DNA of 60,544 bases from Hyphochytrium catenoides (taxonomy: Eukaryota > Sar > Hyphochytriomycetes > Hyphochytriales > Hyphochytriaceae), in assembly GCA_900088475.1 (NCBI GenBank), contig FLMG01002824.1, positions 1,359-61,902 on the forward strand, in the 5' to 3' direction. The notes below the pieces were generated by a model that was not told the origin of the DNA, did not search any database, and saw only the letters and a program-made list of their open reading frames with translations. How positions within the stretch are numbered: position 1 is the first letter of the stretch; the number at the start of each line of letters is the position of its first letter. The translations under genes were made by a program, and so were the position numbers. Positions 23,566 through 33,450 of the stretch are shown here, in pieces.

Positions 23566-24830
23566 CCCTAACACAAAAATAGGGCCCCAAAACTCTGCAA
23601 AAGTGAAAAGCCACCTTCTGCCAGCTTACACTGTAAGCATGACGACCCCCGCCCACAAGGAAGTCAACTGTCAGCTTGATATTGTACGTTCAACAGTTCA
23701 TGGACGCCATGAACAATACACATGCAGAAGCATCCGATCATGACAAACGGAACGAACTCATCAGCAAATCCAAAGTCATATCGACTCCGGACACTCTCGT
23801 CCCACAGACGAAGTCCAGGACGATGAGCTTCGAAACATATTGCTCCAAACTCATTGAAAGGTAGTGTGTCCAGCATATACAAAGGCTTACAACGCCTCAA
23901 TGTAATGCTGGCAACCCACAAGTTCCGTACGGACAGCCCGAGGATTGGAAAAAGTCCATCAAACGAGCCGTATCTTTGACCAAGGCATACATGCTGTTGA
24001 ACAGTTACAAAGCACGAAACTACTTCCTTTGGCATTGTAGCATGGAATTGACCAAGCAGTCTTCTCCATTCGCTGTTCACGCTTAGTGATTTGTCCGGGT
24101 CAGTTCGGAGCGTACACAAATAAGCTCCAGACAGTGGAAGTGACCAACTCCGACTCCTACCACTCCAACGGAGACGGGAAGAGCGAGCAAACAGTACTTC
24201 TGCCAAGAAGCACAAAGGACACCAACACTCCAGCGCTCAGAAGTCCAATGGCCTCACCTTTGCAGAGGGAACGAAAGAACAACAACAACAGTACTGGTTG
24301 ACTCCACAAAGGAACCACCAACTGTGCAGTCTTCTCCATTCGTATTTTCCGTGATTTGTCCGGGTCAGTGAGTCCGGCGTCCTTATCAAGGCTCAAACTG
24401 TTCAACAGCATGTATGCTTTAGTCAAAGATACGGCTCGTTTGATGGACTTTTTCTATTCCTCGGGGCTGTCCGTACGGAACTTGTGGGTTGCCAACATTA
24501 CATTGAGGCGTTCTAAGCCTTTGTCTATATGCTGGACATACCAGTCAATGAGCTTTGAGCAGTATGTCTCGAAGTTCATGGTCCTGCTGGACTTCGCTGT
24601 GGGACGAGGGTGTCGGGGTCGATATGACTTTGGATTTTGCTGGTCAGCTCATTCCGTTTGTCATGATCAGATGCTTCTGCATGGGTATTGTTCATGGCGT
24701 CCATGAATTGTTGGACGTAGAGTAGTATTGAGCTGACTTCCTGGTCGTCATGCTTACAGTGTAAGCTGGCAGAAGGTGGCTTTTCACTTTTGTAGAGTTT
24801 TGGCGCCCTATTGTGTTAGGGGACCTCTCT
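23566..24830. mobile_element. Foldback / long inverted-repeat element with gag-like coding remnants
   Basis: Two long arms, 23566-24004 and 24398-24830, are inverted copies of each other over almost their whole length, with scattered substitutions and small indels. The outer ends begin CCCCTAACACAA and continue through AAAGTGAAAAGCCACC. The roughly 390-base centre holds a further direct repeat (24056-24104 and 24326-24369). Each arm carries the same broken coding stretch, in opposite directions, with recognisable pieces such as MDAMNNTHAEASDHDKRNEL, LATHKFRTDSP and LTKAYMLLNS. Small frame changes and stops show neither copy is intact. No target-site duplication is evident at the ends. It could be a foldback element, or two copies of one element inserted head to head. 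The coding family is not recognised; a structural (gag-like) protein is a guess. Confidence 0.7.
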
Positions 24831-25799
24831 TATATGGTTGTGAGTAGCTTGTTTTGGACCCTACCAAGCTATGTAGCCTGGCAGCGTGGTGTAGGAGTTT
24901 TTCATCCTGTGCCTTTATCAGCTTGAGCATCTCATTAATCAGCAAATTTTTCGTTGCTGTAGTGTAGATGCTGTTCGACTGTCATGGTGGTGGTGGGAGT
25001 TCTCTCTACGTCTTGTGGTTGTAGAGGACTCTGTTCCCTCTCCTTAATCAGGCACAGCCTGTTGGAGGGGTTATTGGTCAATTTCATTTTTTAGGCTTTC
25101 CGCTTCCTCTGAATTTTCACTCATCGGAGTTGCGGTGTCTTCTTCTGGTGCTGGTGTGGGCAGCAGCGGTGATGGTAATGGGGCGGCGTCGGTTTCGGAT
25201 TGTTGTTCCTTCTTCTCCGTGTGCTGCGTGGGTTGGCAGCAGTCATAGTATAGTAGCTTAACTGGATGGATGATTGTATCTATCATGATCTTCTCTTAGT
25301 AGCCTTCTACGGGTTGCCTGTATTCGGCGAATGCACCATGATGATGTAAGGTCGTCCTAGCAAGGCGAGATCGAGGACGGGAGCTCGGGAATGCCTAGCC
25401 GCGCCAGAATGATGATGATATTGATCATTATTAGCGCGCCGCCGCCGCCCCAAGCCACTCGATGACCTGTGTCAATCACCCCGTTGCTCCAGGGGGAGGT
25501 CTAGGCTACTTCTGCTGTACTTGTTACGATGTTACGATCACTTGAGCTTGGTTACAAGTGCGAGTGGAAATCAACATGAGTATACCCTCCAAATTCAGCT
25601 CTAAATGAATGAGATACTTTATTGGTTAAGCTGCTGTGGGTCTGGTGGAGATATGCTCCATATCATCATAGAAGTCCGGGAAGTCCACTTGTACGTCCGA
25701 CGGTGTAAACCCTAGTATCGCTTCGCCCAAAGCCTCACCTGGTCCTTAGCCGACACCCATACCACTGATATGGAAAGCCGTGGGTATTGTCCCCCAAAA
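24831..25799. other. Non-coding DNA, possibly continuing element sequence
   Basis: A minus-strand open stretch at 25286-25071 encodes a short Pro/Glu/Ser-rich segment (with SPLLPTPAPEEDTATP) whose direction is the same as the coding remnant in the right arm of the inverted repeat. It may be the N-terminal part of the same element protein. The rest shows no gene. A GATGATGATATTGATCATTA palindrome-like stretch lies near 25410. Confidence 0.3.
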
Positions 25800-26220
25800 A
25801 CTCCGGATTATTCGCCGCCCAGCCCTGAAGACAGCCTTTCCAAGAATCACAAAGGTTATTTTGGCGCTGTTGAGGTTCATCCTGCACCGCTTCTGCAGCC
25901 CTGTCGGAAATGAAGATTAGATCCGCAATAATCTCCAGACAGAATTCTCTTCAAGACGCTTCCCATCAGGCGGCTTGGCCATCCTTGATACGCTCTATTC
26001 TGGCTGTGACAAGGCAAAAATTGCTCTTTATCATTGGAGGAAGGCTTGGTGTCACAACAAGCCTTGGTCAGGAGGATACGTAGAGGAGAGAGCTTGTGGA
26101 ATCCGAACTCCAAACTTGCCATTTGTTGGTTGACCCTGTACGGGTTTATATGCAACTTCATACAGTAGTCCGTCCTGTACCTTTATGACGGAGAACCTCT
26201 TCTTCCACTGGTGTAAGATG
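25800..26220 (-). pseudogene. Degraded coding remnant, possibly retroelement pol/integrase region
   Basis: Read on the minus strand from about 26215, one frame gives LHQWKKRFSVIKVQDGLLYE and FGVRIPQAL before stops and frame changes. The layout W-x-x-R-F-x-V...DGLLYE...VRIPQAL is reminiscent of the zinc-binding start of retroelement integrases, but no HHCC motif or DDE triad can be read. Frames then alternate for about 300 bases. It ends about 20 bases before the PH-PP2C start, so some of it must overlap that gene's promoter or leader. Confidence 0.25.
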
Positions 26221-26243
26221 AGGGGCATCAATATATGCTAAAC

Positions 26244-29200
26244 ATGGCGGCAATTCCTTCTTCCTCTTCTTCTTCATCCTCTAGACGAGGGCAAAATGTG
26301 ACCGTCAACATAGGAGACGGCCCTGAGAATCTTATGGGACACCGTAGAAGCAGCCGCTCTGGTACTGCAGCGGACAGAGCCAATCATGTGGCATCCCGCG
26401 GTAAGTGCGATAGTGGCCTCTGTTCCTTCGTTTCTTGTTAAGAAGCAAAGCCCCGCGCTTACTTGGCCGTGCGCTAGGTTATCCCCATTATAGCGCCTTC
26501 ACCCAGAGCTATATGGAGCCAGGAGTGCTTGAAAAGTACTATACGAGGTATCGTACGTCTAGTCTCTATGCAGCATGTGTTGGGGGAACTGCCTTCTCTA
26601 GTCATCAGCGCAGGCGTCGGCCTATTGGCTTTGCTTGGGCCTTCCAGGGCCTGCTTCTATCGATGCAGCATATATTGCTCCCAGTCTCTTTCCAAGCCGA
26701 TTGTCTATTTGCACTCCACTTACGTCACATTCCCGCCAGTAGGCTTTCATGGGAATACTTTCGTTCCTCTTCTTATCCTGCTCCATCAACCATCTGCTAA
26801 CCTTTCTTGGTGCATTGCTTTTTCTAACCTCCCTTTCTCTGGATCCTATTTGTCTAGCCGGCACATTAAGCACGAAGGGTATTTGAGCCTCAGAGTCTCC
26901 GCTAGTCCTGAAGAATGGCGCCAGCTGTGGTTTATTCTCCACGAAGGGGTGCTGTACAGCTTTCCGTCCAGGGAACAGGCAGAAAGCTTGAAGCATGAGA
27001 CAACGAGAATGGAAGAGAGGGCAGAAGACAAGATTAGACTAGAGACCGTGACAGCTGTTGTGACAGCTGTAAGTAGATTGGCATCTCCTTTTCCCTCCTG
27101 ACGACTACCAAGCACTACCTTACTCCTTCTTCTGGCCTTCCGCTCCTTTTGCCTGATGTTGGTCCCCTGCTGCGAATATGTCTATCTTACCCACGCCTCT
27201 CCATCCTCTCTTATTCTTAGTCCAACTACGGAGACTGCACGTTCCTGATAGACACAAAAGACAAAGAGTACTTCTTCAGAGCGGAGACGAAGGAACTCGT
27301 ACGGTCTCATCTTTGCATCCCTTAATCTCTTCGTAATCCTCCATTCTCTTTCCCTAGATTGTTCAGTCTTGTCACGAGGTTCTTGGTGTCAGCCATTGCG
27401 AACTTTCCCTTGTCTTCGAGATCAATGGTCTTATGCCTAGGTTCAGGTGGCTCTCCTGACGTCTAACATCATGCATTACAGATGCATAACTGGAAGTTTG
27501 CCTTTCATGCCTCAGTTAGGGTTGTTGCGGATTTGATGCGTCTGAAGGTAGGATTGGCTCACTCTACACTCATGTTGTTACCGTTGTGTGGCTGCATCAG
27601 AAGCCCCCTTCCTTTCAGCATCACTTTTGCTTTGTTGAAGTCACCAGTACACAGCCATGCGCTCATATTCTCTTTTTTAGGAAAACGCGAGAGACTATGT
27701 CCCTTTCCCACGAAAGGTTGGTTACTGCCCTTTCTCACACAGTTCTCTCTCTGTATCTCTGTCGGGTTGTTATCGCCTTCACATGCCTTACATTTGAGAA
27801 ATCTGTGACGCCACACTGTTCTCTATTATTTCAGAAAGTGATTGATCTCTCTTTTCAATCAACTCCAGCATCATGTTCGCTCTACTCGTGCCGCCGTGTC
27901 GTTGGGCCAGTTATTTCGACCCAGTTCTCCAGAGCTTGAGGGTAACTACAGGGCCTCCGTTGACTCCCTGGCCCAGTACGGAAGACAATTTAGCTTAGAC
28001 GGAAGAGGTAGAGCAGGGTCAGGAGGGAGAGCCGACCAGTCTCCAGGGACCTACACTGGTGGCCGAAGCAATAGTATAGAGGTTACCAACTATGAGCATC
28101 TCCTGACGCTCTCCCAGTTACACTTTGCTCAAGCAAACAACTATGACCGGTGCTCGCCACGGCTTGGCTTTGAGGGCGAGAGAGAGAGTGACAGGGGCAG
28201 TCCTGGCCGTTCACCGCAGTTCGGTTTTGATGAAGAGTTTCTGAGAGACGAACAGCAATCAAGCGAGAAAGAGAAAGAGAAGCGGCCGGTTGTCCATAGT
28301 TCCAATCGATTCGACCTTGACGTGGATGTGTCGGAGGGTAACGATGAGTTTGGGGTTACTTCACTTAAAGGTAACAGAGAGAAGATGGAAGACGTACACA
28401 GCTGCATTCCCAACCTTAGAGCACTGGGAGACTTCGCGTTTCCGACGGACGGACGGTGCGCCTTTTATGCTATTTATGACGGACACTGCGGAAGAGGGGT
28501 AAGGACTGTGGACTTTCTAGCTTACCCATCATAATCCGTAGTTGTTCCTCTGTTCTTTCGACTTTATCTTTGTTTGCTACATAAAACCTCCGGCTCTTTA
28601 CTTTTCGTCGAACGTCACAGTGCTCTTGGGATGGGTCAGTAACCGTAGCCAACTATAAATACTTCGAAGCAGAGTACTGCTCACTAACTCTGGTCTCATC
28701 TAGGCGGCGTTGTTTTCGGAAGAAAAATTGCCTTGGTATACTCTACAGCATGCGGCGTTCAAGGATAACCCTCAGGAAGCTGTATCCCATAGCGTGCAGT
28801 TGATAGACAAGGAATATTGCCAGTTAGCAGGCGAACAGGTCTTACTACTCTTCAACACGACAACCCGCGTTCCTTCAGAGCTTTTTTTTATTGCATTGTC
28901 ATCTGGTTATCTAACCCCTTTCTAAACCTTTCCTTTTGAATGCTTGGGTGCTCCCTGCCAAATTCTTCAGCATTCTCCCACTCACCCGCAATCTTCCAGG
29001 ACTTGTACGATGGTACAACTGCGGTAGTAGCGCTCAGATTGGGCAATGAACTTCTTTTCGCCAATGTGGGAGACAGTGCTGCTTACATAAGTGAGCACGG
29101 CAGGGCGGTGCCCATGACCAGCGCACAGACGGTGATAATGTTTCGAAAATCTCAGTACCCGCCGCCTTTTCTTACCTCTTTATTGTTATCAATTTTTATC

Positions 29201-30382
29201 CATTTTTTAGCCTGGTCGAGATGATGAGAGAAGACGTATCGAAGGAGCAGGGGGATGGGTGACAGAGGAGAAAGAGCTACAGATGGCTCGATTGCACTCG
29301 ATGGACTTATCAGACCCTTTAATACGAGAGACAGCAGAGCAGGTGGTTCGTTGGGTTACAATTTACAGAGTGAATGGAGAGTTAGCAGTTAGTAGAGCCA
29401 TTGGAGACCCAGACTATAAAGGTAAGTCTTCAAAAGAAAGATGGCTCACCAAAGGGTGGTCGTGTGGTCTCTCGCCTCCGACCGGTGCCCCTATGGCGAC
29501 ACTGGAGCGATGGTCTGGACTGCTGTACAATCTGTATCCTCTGTATAGTCTTCAGGGTATAGACATGTTCAAATTGAGGTATTGACTCCTGCTATGCTCG
29601 CTGTAGGCCAGGGCCTCACGAAGTACTTGTGGCATTTTCCCCAAAACCACAGTGGAGCCTTTTTCACGGACCTTGTCATCCCAGACCCGGAATTCCAGGT
29701 AGCTAAGGCAGTTGTTCTCCTGATTACCATGCCCTCCTGGACTCACACTCAATGCCGTCGCCTCTCAGAGACATTCTTGGCTGTCTTGACCTCCATAATG
29801 GCGCTTTGTATTACTTTTTCGCTAATGTTCGTTTTAGAACAGAAGCTGTTCCTCTCCCTCGATCTCCTATTGCTAACCGCATGTGTCCTGCAACTGCCCC
29901 TTTCCAATTTGGTACCTTCAATGCTATAAGACCCATACCATTGGCCCTGGGACTCGTTTCATGGTGATAGCCTGTGATGGTCTGTGGGACGTTATGAGCG
30001 GACAAGAAGTGATCAATTTTGTCACAGAGCAGCTGGACGCTAACGTCCTCTCTGTCAAGGTACGGATAACCGGTGCGCGACATTTTAGAAACAGAGAGAA
30101 GGCGGAGTTTTCTTGTCAAGACGTTTATCGGGATAGTAGAGATCTAGAAGTCCTCTCAGGCGGGCCAATGTCTCGGAAACTACGTGGTAGCCCGTAGCTT
30201 AGGGCTCGATCACTATGTAACCCAGCTATCGCCTGCTTCCCTTGTCCGTGTAGGAGGTGAGTCAGGAGCTCGCTAACTTGGCTGTCCGTCGAGGGTCTTC
30301 GGACAATGTGTCAGTCATCATTGTCAGGTTCGATGTATCTGCTGATTCAACGTATAAGCCTCCGTCCCACCAGCAGCTGTAA
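26244..30382 (+). CDS. PH domain-PP2C protein phosphatase fusion
   Basis: Thirteen or so exons give about 700 residues. The Ser-rich N-terminus is followed by a PH domain (HIKHEGYLSLRVS, WRQLWFILHEGVLYSFPS, then CTFLIDTKDKEYFFRAETKE and HNWKFAFHAS, including the conserved C-terminal Trp). A charged linker of about 150 residues follows, then a complete PP2C domain. Metal and phosphate residues are present: GNREKMEDVHS, AIYDGHCGRG, YDGTTAVVALRLGNELLFAN, VGDSAAYI, VNGELAVSRAIGDPDY, VIACDGLWDVMSG and RRGSSDNVSVIIVRF. It should therefore be an active Mg/Mn-dependent Ser/Thr phosphatase, likely brought to phosphoinositide membranes by the PH domain. The order resembles PHLPP, but there is no leucine-rich-repeat block. 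Exon 7 is taken to start at 27860, because an acceptor further upstream would bring in a stop. An in-frame Met lies three codons before the chosen start. Confidence 0.88.
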
Positions 30383-30716
30383 GGAAGTAACTTATCAGAT
30401 CTTGACTCGCTCCATTTGTGGGAGTCTCACCGTATAGCAGTGAGCCTTCCTAACGCATGTATCGCGTCAGGAGGCATCGGATCTTTCTGCTTCATTTGTA
30501 TTCTTTGTTTTGGAAATTATCTACGTTCGTCACCTCGCCCTTAGCAACAGAAGCATCCTGGCAGCAAAGCAGCCACTATGCCAGGCTCTTAAGAGGAAAG
30601 TCTTCCCCATCCTTCTCTCTCTCCCTCGCATTTTCTTAAGTAAAGAACAAAATCTGCCAGAAGGATAGTTGGCCTCGCTTTTTGAAAGTTAGTCTAGGTT
30701 CGCCAAAGCTCTGCTA
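30383..30716. other. Intergenic region between convergent genes
   Basis: The phosphatase and thioesterase genes end towards each other here. No gene or repeat is seen; both 3' UTRs must lie in these 334 bases. Confidence 0.6.
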
Positions 30717-32046
30717 CTAGAGGTCTTTATCCTGTGGGGGAACGACCTTTGTTAACCAGTCTTCCAAATCGCTGAGCTCTTCTATGCTAGCGGAGTGCCC
30801 CATGCCAGGATATTTCTTCATCTCCACATCTGTCCCTAACTCCTTTAATTTTTCAGCAGCAGCCGCGCCTAAAAGAGGTAAAGACAAGCCAAAAGCAGGG
30901 AGTTAAAAGAGTCCCAAACTATGAGTTCTGCACAAAGGTGTATGTTCTCTCATGATCACTCTGCTTTGAAGCTCTTCCTTCCTTACCGAGTGAGAAGATA
31001 ACTTTGTCGTCGGCAGTGCCATGAGCTATGAGGATCTTGGCATTCTTGTTGGGCTGACAAAGACAAGGGAGGGAGGTGGCGTCAGTGGACTGTAAGCAAC
31101 ACAGAGTGCCAATTGAGATGGCCAATGAGGGGAAACAGAGAGAGAGGGGTACCTCTGCCACCATTGAGTCAATCTCTTTCTTCAGCTGCAGCCAGCCACT
31201 AAATGATACTATTCCTCCAAGCTTCCGCGGGTATGTCAAACCAGCAATCAAGGAAACAGCTGCTCCCTGTAGTGGTGGCAATATTTTGAAGGAGAGGTTA
31301 GCAACTCTCGACAACGAAGCGAGGTGAACAGAGGGAAGAGGCACGACATTTCCCTGTTAGGGACCACAGGGTAAGTGGATGGACAGGTGCAAGGGATATG
31401 GAAAAGAGTCCAAGGCTGTTGAAGGAGCTTCAGGCTACCTGGCTGAATCCTCCCACGATAATTCTGTCTGAAGGGATGCCTTTCTTCTCCTGAGAGAGTA
31501 AGGAACAAGTCAGGAGCCGCGCGTGCGCAAAAACCGAGACCAAAAGAAAGTGCATTGATAACATTCATTGCCCAACCTCCTCCTCCGCGAGCTTATGGAC
31601 TGTTTTTGCTGAAGCCAACACACCCTGCCGATCATCGGGGGTCTTCTCCGTCAGAGGGATATCTCTGACGTCAAACCATCCAGGCATGACATAACCTACA
31701 CACGCAAACATCCATATAAGCTCTTCACTTATAGGCTAAGCGCAGAACACAGAGAGATAGAGGAGTTTGCTGCAGCTCGGAGCTGGGTAAGGAGATATAT
31801 GGTCAACAAGGAGACGCTGGGGAGGTACCATTGTTGACTGTGATAGGGATCATCGGTGCATTGGGAAAGATCCAGCGGATATGGGGTAACCGTGGCCCAA
31901 GCTCCTGTTCTAGAAAGGACCACCCAGCCGAGGTGTCTCCCAATCCATGCAGCCAAATCTGCAAAACATCACATCAGCCCCGACATCATGGACGGCACTA
32001 CATGGGCCTTACTTACCACAGACGCTGTCTTTACAACGCGCGCCAT
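30717..32046 (-). CDS. Acyl-protein thioesterase / lysophospholipase (APT1/LYPLA family)
   Basis: Seven exons on the minus strand give about 230 residues, the usual size for this alpha/beta hydrolase family. The start MARVVKTASV (ATG at 32046) joins to IWLHGLGDTSAGWSFLEQEL. Then come GYVMPGWFDVRDI, DRIIVGGFSQ joined to GAAVSLIAGL across an intron (nucleophile Ser in GFSQG), GGIVSFSGWL, ILIAHGTADDKVIF (catalytic Asp) and KYPGMGHSASIEEL (catalytic His). All three catalytic residues are present. The family removes palmitate from S-acylated proteins and can hydrolyse lysophospholipids in the cytosol. It runs divergently from the small gene at 32768, with 721 bases between the two starts. Confidence 0.92.
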
Positions 32047-32767
32047 GATGGTTGGTATATGGGTGACTATAAATATGCTTTTTACTTAGCCACTACAGAC
32101 TCCTCCAGAGCCTCAGTACAAATAGCTTACTGACAGAGGGACGGACCTTTTTAATCAAAGAGCCACGTAGTTAATGGCTGAGCTCCGGAAGATAGAGCTG
32201 AAAGTTGATGGATCTGCTGGAGATTGAGACTGATCTGCCGATGATGATGAAGCGTCGAGATGACCAAGCTTGCCAAGACTAATCACCGAAATCAGTCTTC
32301 CAGACCAAAGTTGGGTTGCCAGACTGATTATCAAAGACGGTAGTTCTCTAATTTGATACCTTTAGCGGTCACATGCGGAATAAGTAGTATTATTATTGAG
32401 CAGAGTCTCCACTATGTAGATGCTTATCCCGTATCCGCTCTCCCAGTCAGTAGGTGGGCGCCGCAGACCTCGAAAGCTTGTGCCTTCTGGAGCCTCAAAG
32501 GCCCAGTGTTATAATACAGGAAAGCTCCAAATACTGTTATTATCAGACAGAGAAAGTGAACTATAAAGGCACATCCTCATCCTTCCAAACCCACTCTACC
32601 GTCCCGCGCAGACCCTCAAACTCCAAGCGTTTTTGTCCCGGTTTTTTGGAGCTTTGAGACGCAATAAAATCTGTTGAGAGAAGACAAACAGAACGCAGAT
32701 TCACAGTGTTGCCACGGATTGGAAGACGTAGCGGAGCCCTCTGCTGAAGATATATAAGTTTGGAGCC
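32047..32767. promoter_or_regulatory. Divergent promoter region
   Basis: It lies between the thioesterase start (-) and the small membrane-protein start (+). Visible elements are TATATAAG at 32750-32757, very near the plus-strand ATG, a repeated and inverted AGACTAATCA/AGACTGATTA motif at about 32276-32330, and a hairpin (32615-32658) with AATAAA right after it. Function of these elements is inferred only from position. Confidence 0.4.
32615..32658. other. Hairpin-forming inverted repeat
   Basis: CTCAAACTCCAA (32615-32626) pairs with TTGGAGCTTTGAG (32646-32658) with one bulged base. The 19-base loop is T-rich, and AATAAA follows at 32663. It is about 110 bases upstream of the small plus-strand gene. 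Confidence 0.45.
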
Positions 32768-33060
32768 ATGGGAAAGATCCTTACTGCGATGGTGGAGATG
32801 GGAAGCACCAAGGGAGTGCTTGCTGGCCTTGCTGGCACCATTGGACTCTCAAGTGCCCTGTTCTACGCTTCCAGAGTATTTGGATGTAAGTTGCTGAAAG
32901 GCTCACGGTAATGACTTGGTTTCTGTGTAGCTAAGACCGTCATTTCCTTACTCTAGCCACCTCCAAGTCTAACAACGCTGAGTGGGATGCCTACACTGAG
33001 GAGTACCGCAAGTTCCAGAAGATGGATCCAATTAGCTTTCCCGCCAACAGAGGGAAGTAA
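32768..33060 (+). CDS. Small single-span membrane protein, possibly a mitochondrial oxidase subunit
   Basis: Two exons (32768-32885 and 32957-33060) joined in phase 1 encode 73 residues. A short N-terminus is followed by one hydrophobic segment (about residues 17-38, GVLAGLAGTIGLSSALFYAS), then a hydrophilic tail with NNAEWDAYTEEYRKFQKMDP. One membrane span followed by a W-x(2)-Y-x-E-E-Y-x(3)-Q tail resembles small nucleus-encoded subunits of cytochrome c oxidase or other inner-membrane complexes. This is resemblance only, as I cannot name the subunit. Splice sites are GT-AG and the frame is clean, so I am confident the gene is real. Confidence 0.6.
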
Positions 33061-33450
33061 GCTTTGTGCACAGCGTTAGTTTCTTTCACTGAGCCTCTCG
33101 TGGCTCAAGAGATTATTGGTTCAACTTGAGAAGCCTCTGGAAGGAAGAGTTAGAAATGACATGGAACAGCACTGGAGAGAGAATGAGGCAGACTTTGCAG
33201 ATATCGAGGGAAATGGACTGATTGCAATTATTTACATATCCGTCTGTCGCCACATCGAGCGCGGAGCTTGACAGGAATGATGGGTTGACATATAATGCGC
33301 GTGTAACCTGATGCACAAGCTTCTACCTCTGCCTTTTAATGTGCACCCTCTACTTCTTCTCCGTTTATGGGTGAGATAGCTTGATCTCTCTGCCTTCATG
33401 ACGTGCCAGGAGCTCTGTCTTTCTGGCTTCCTCCATCTTCTCAATGCTTG

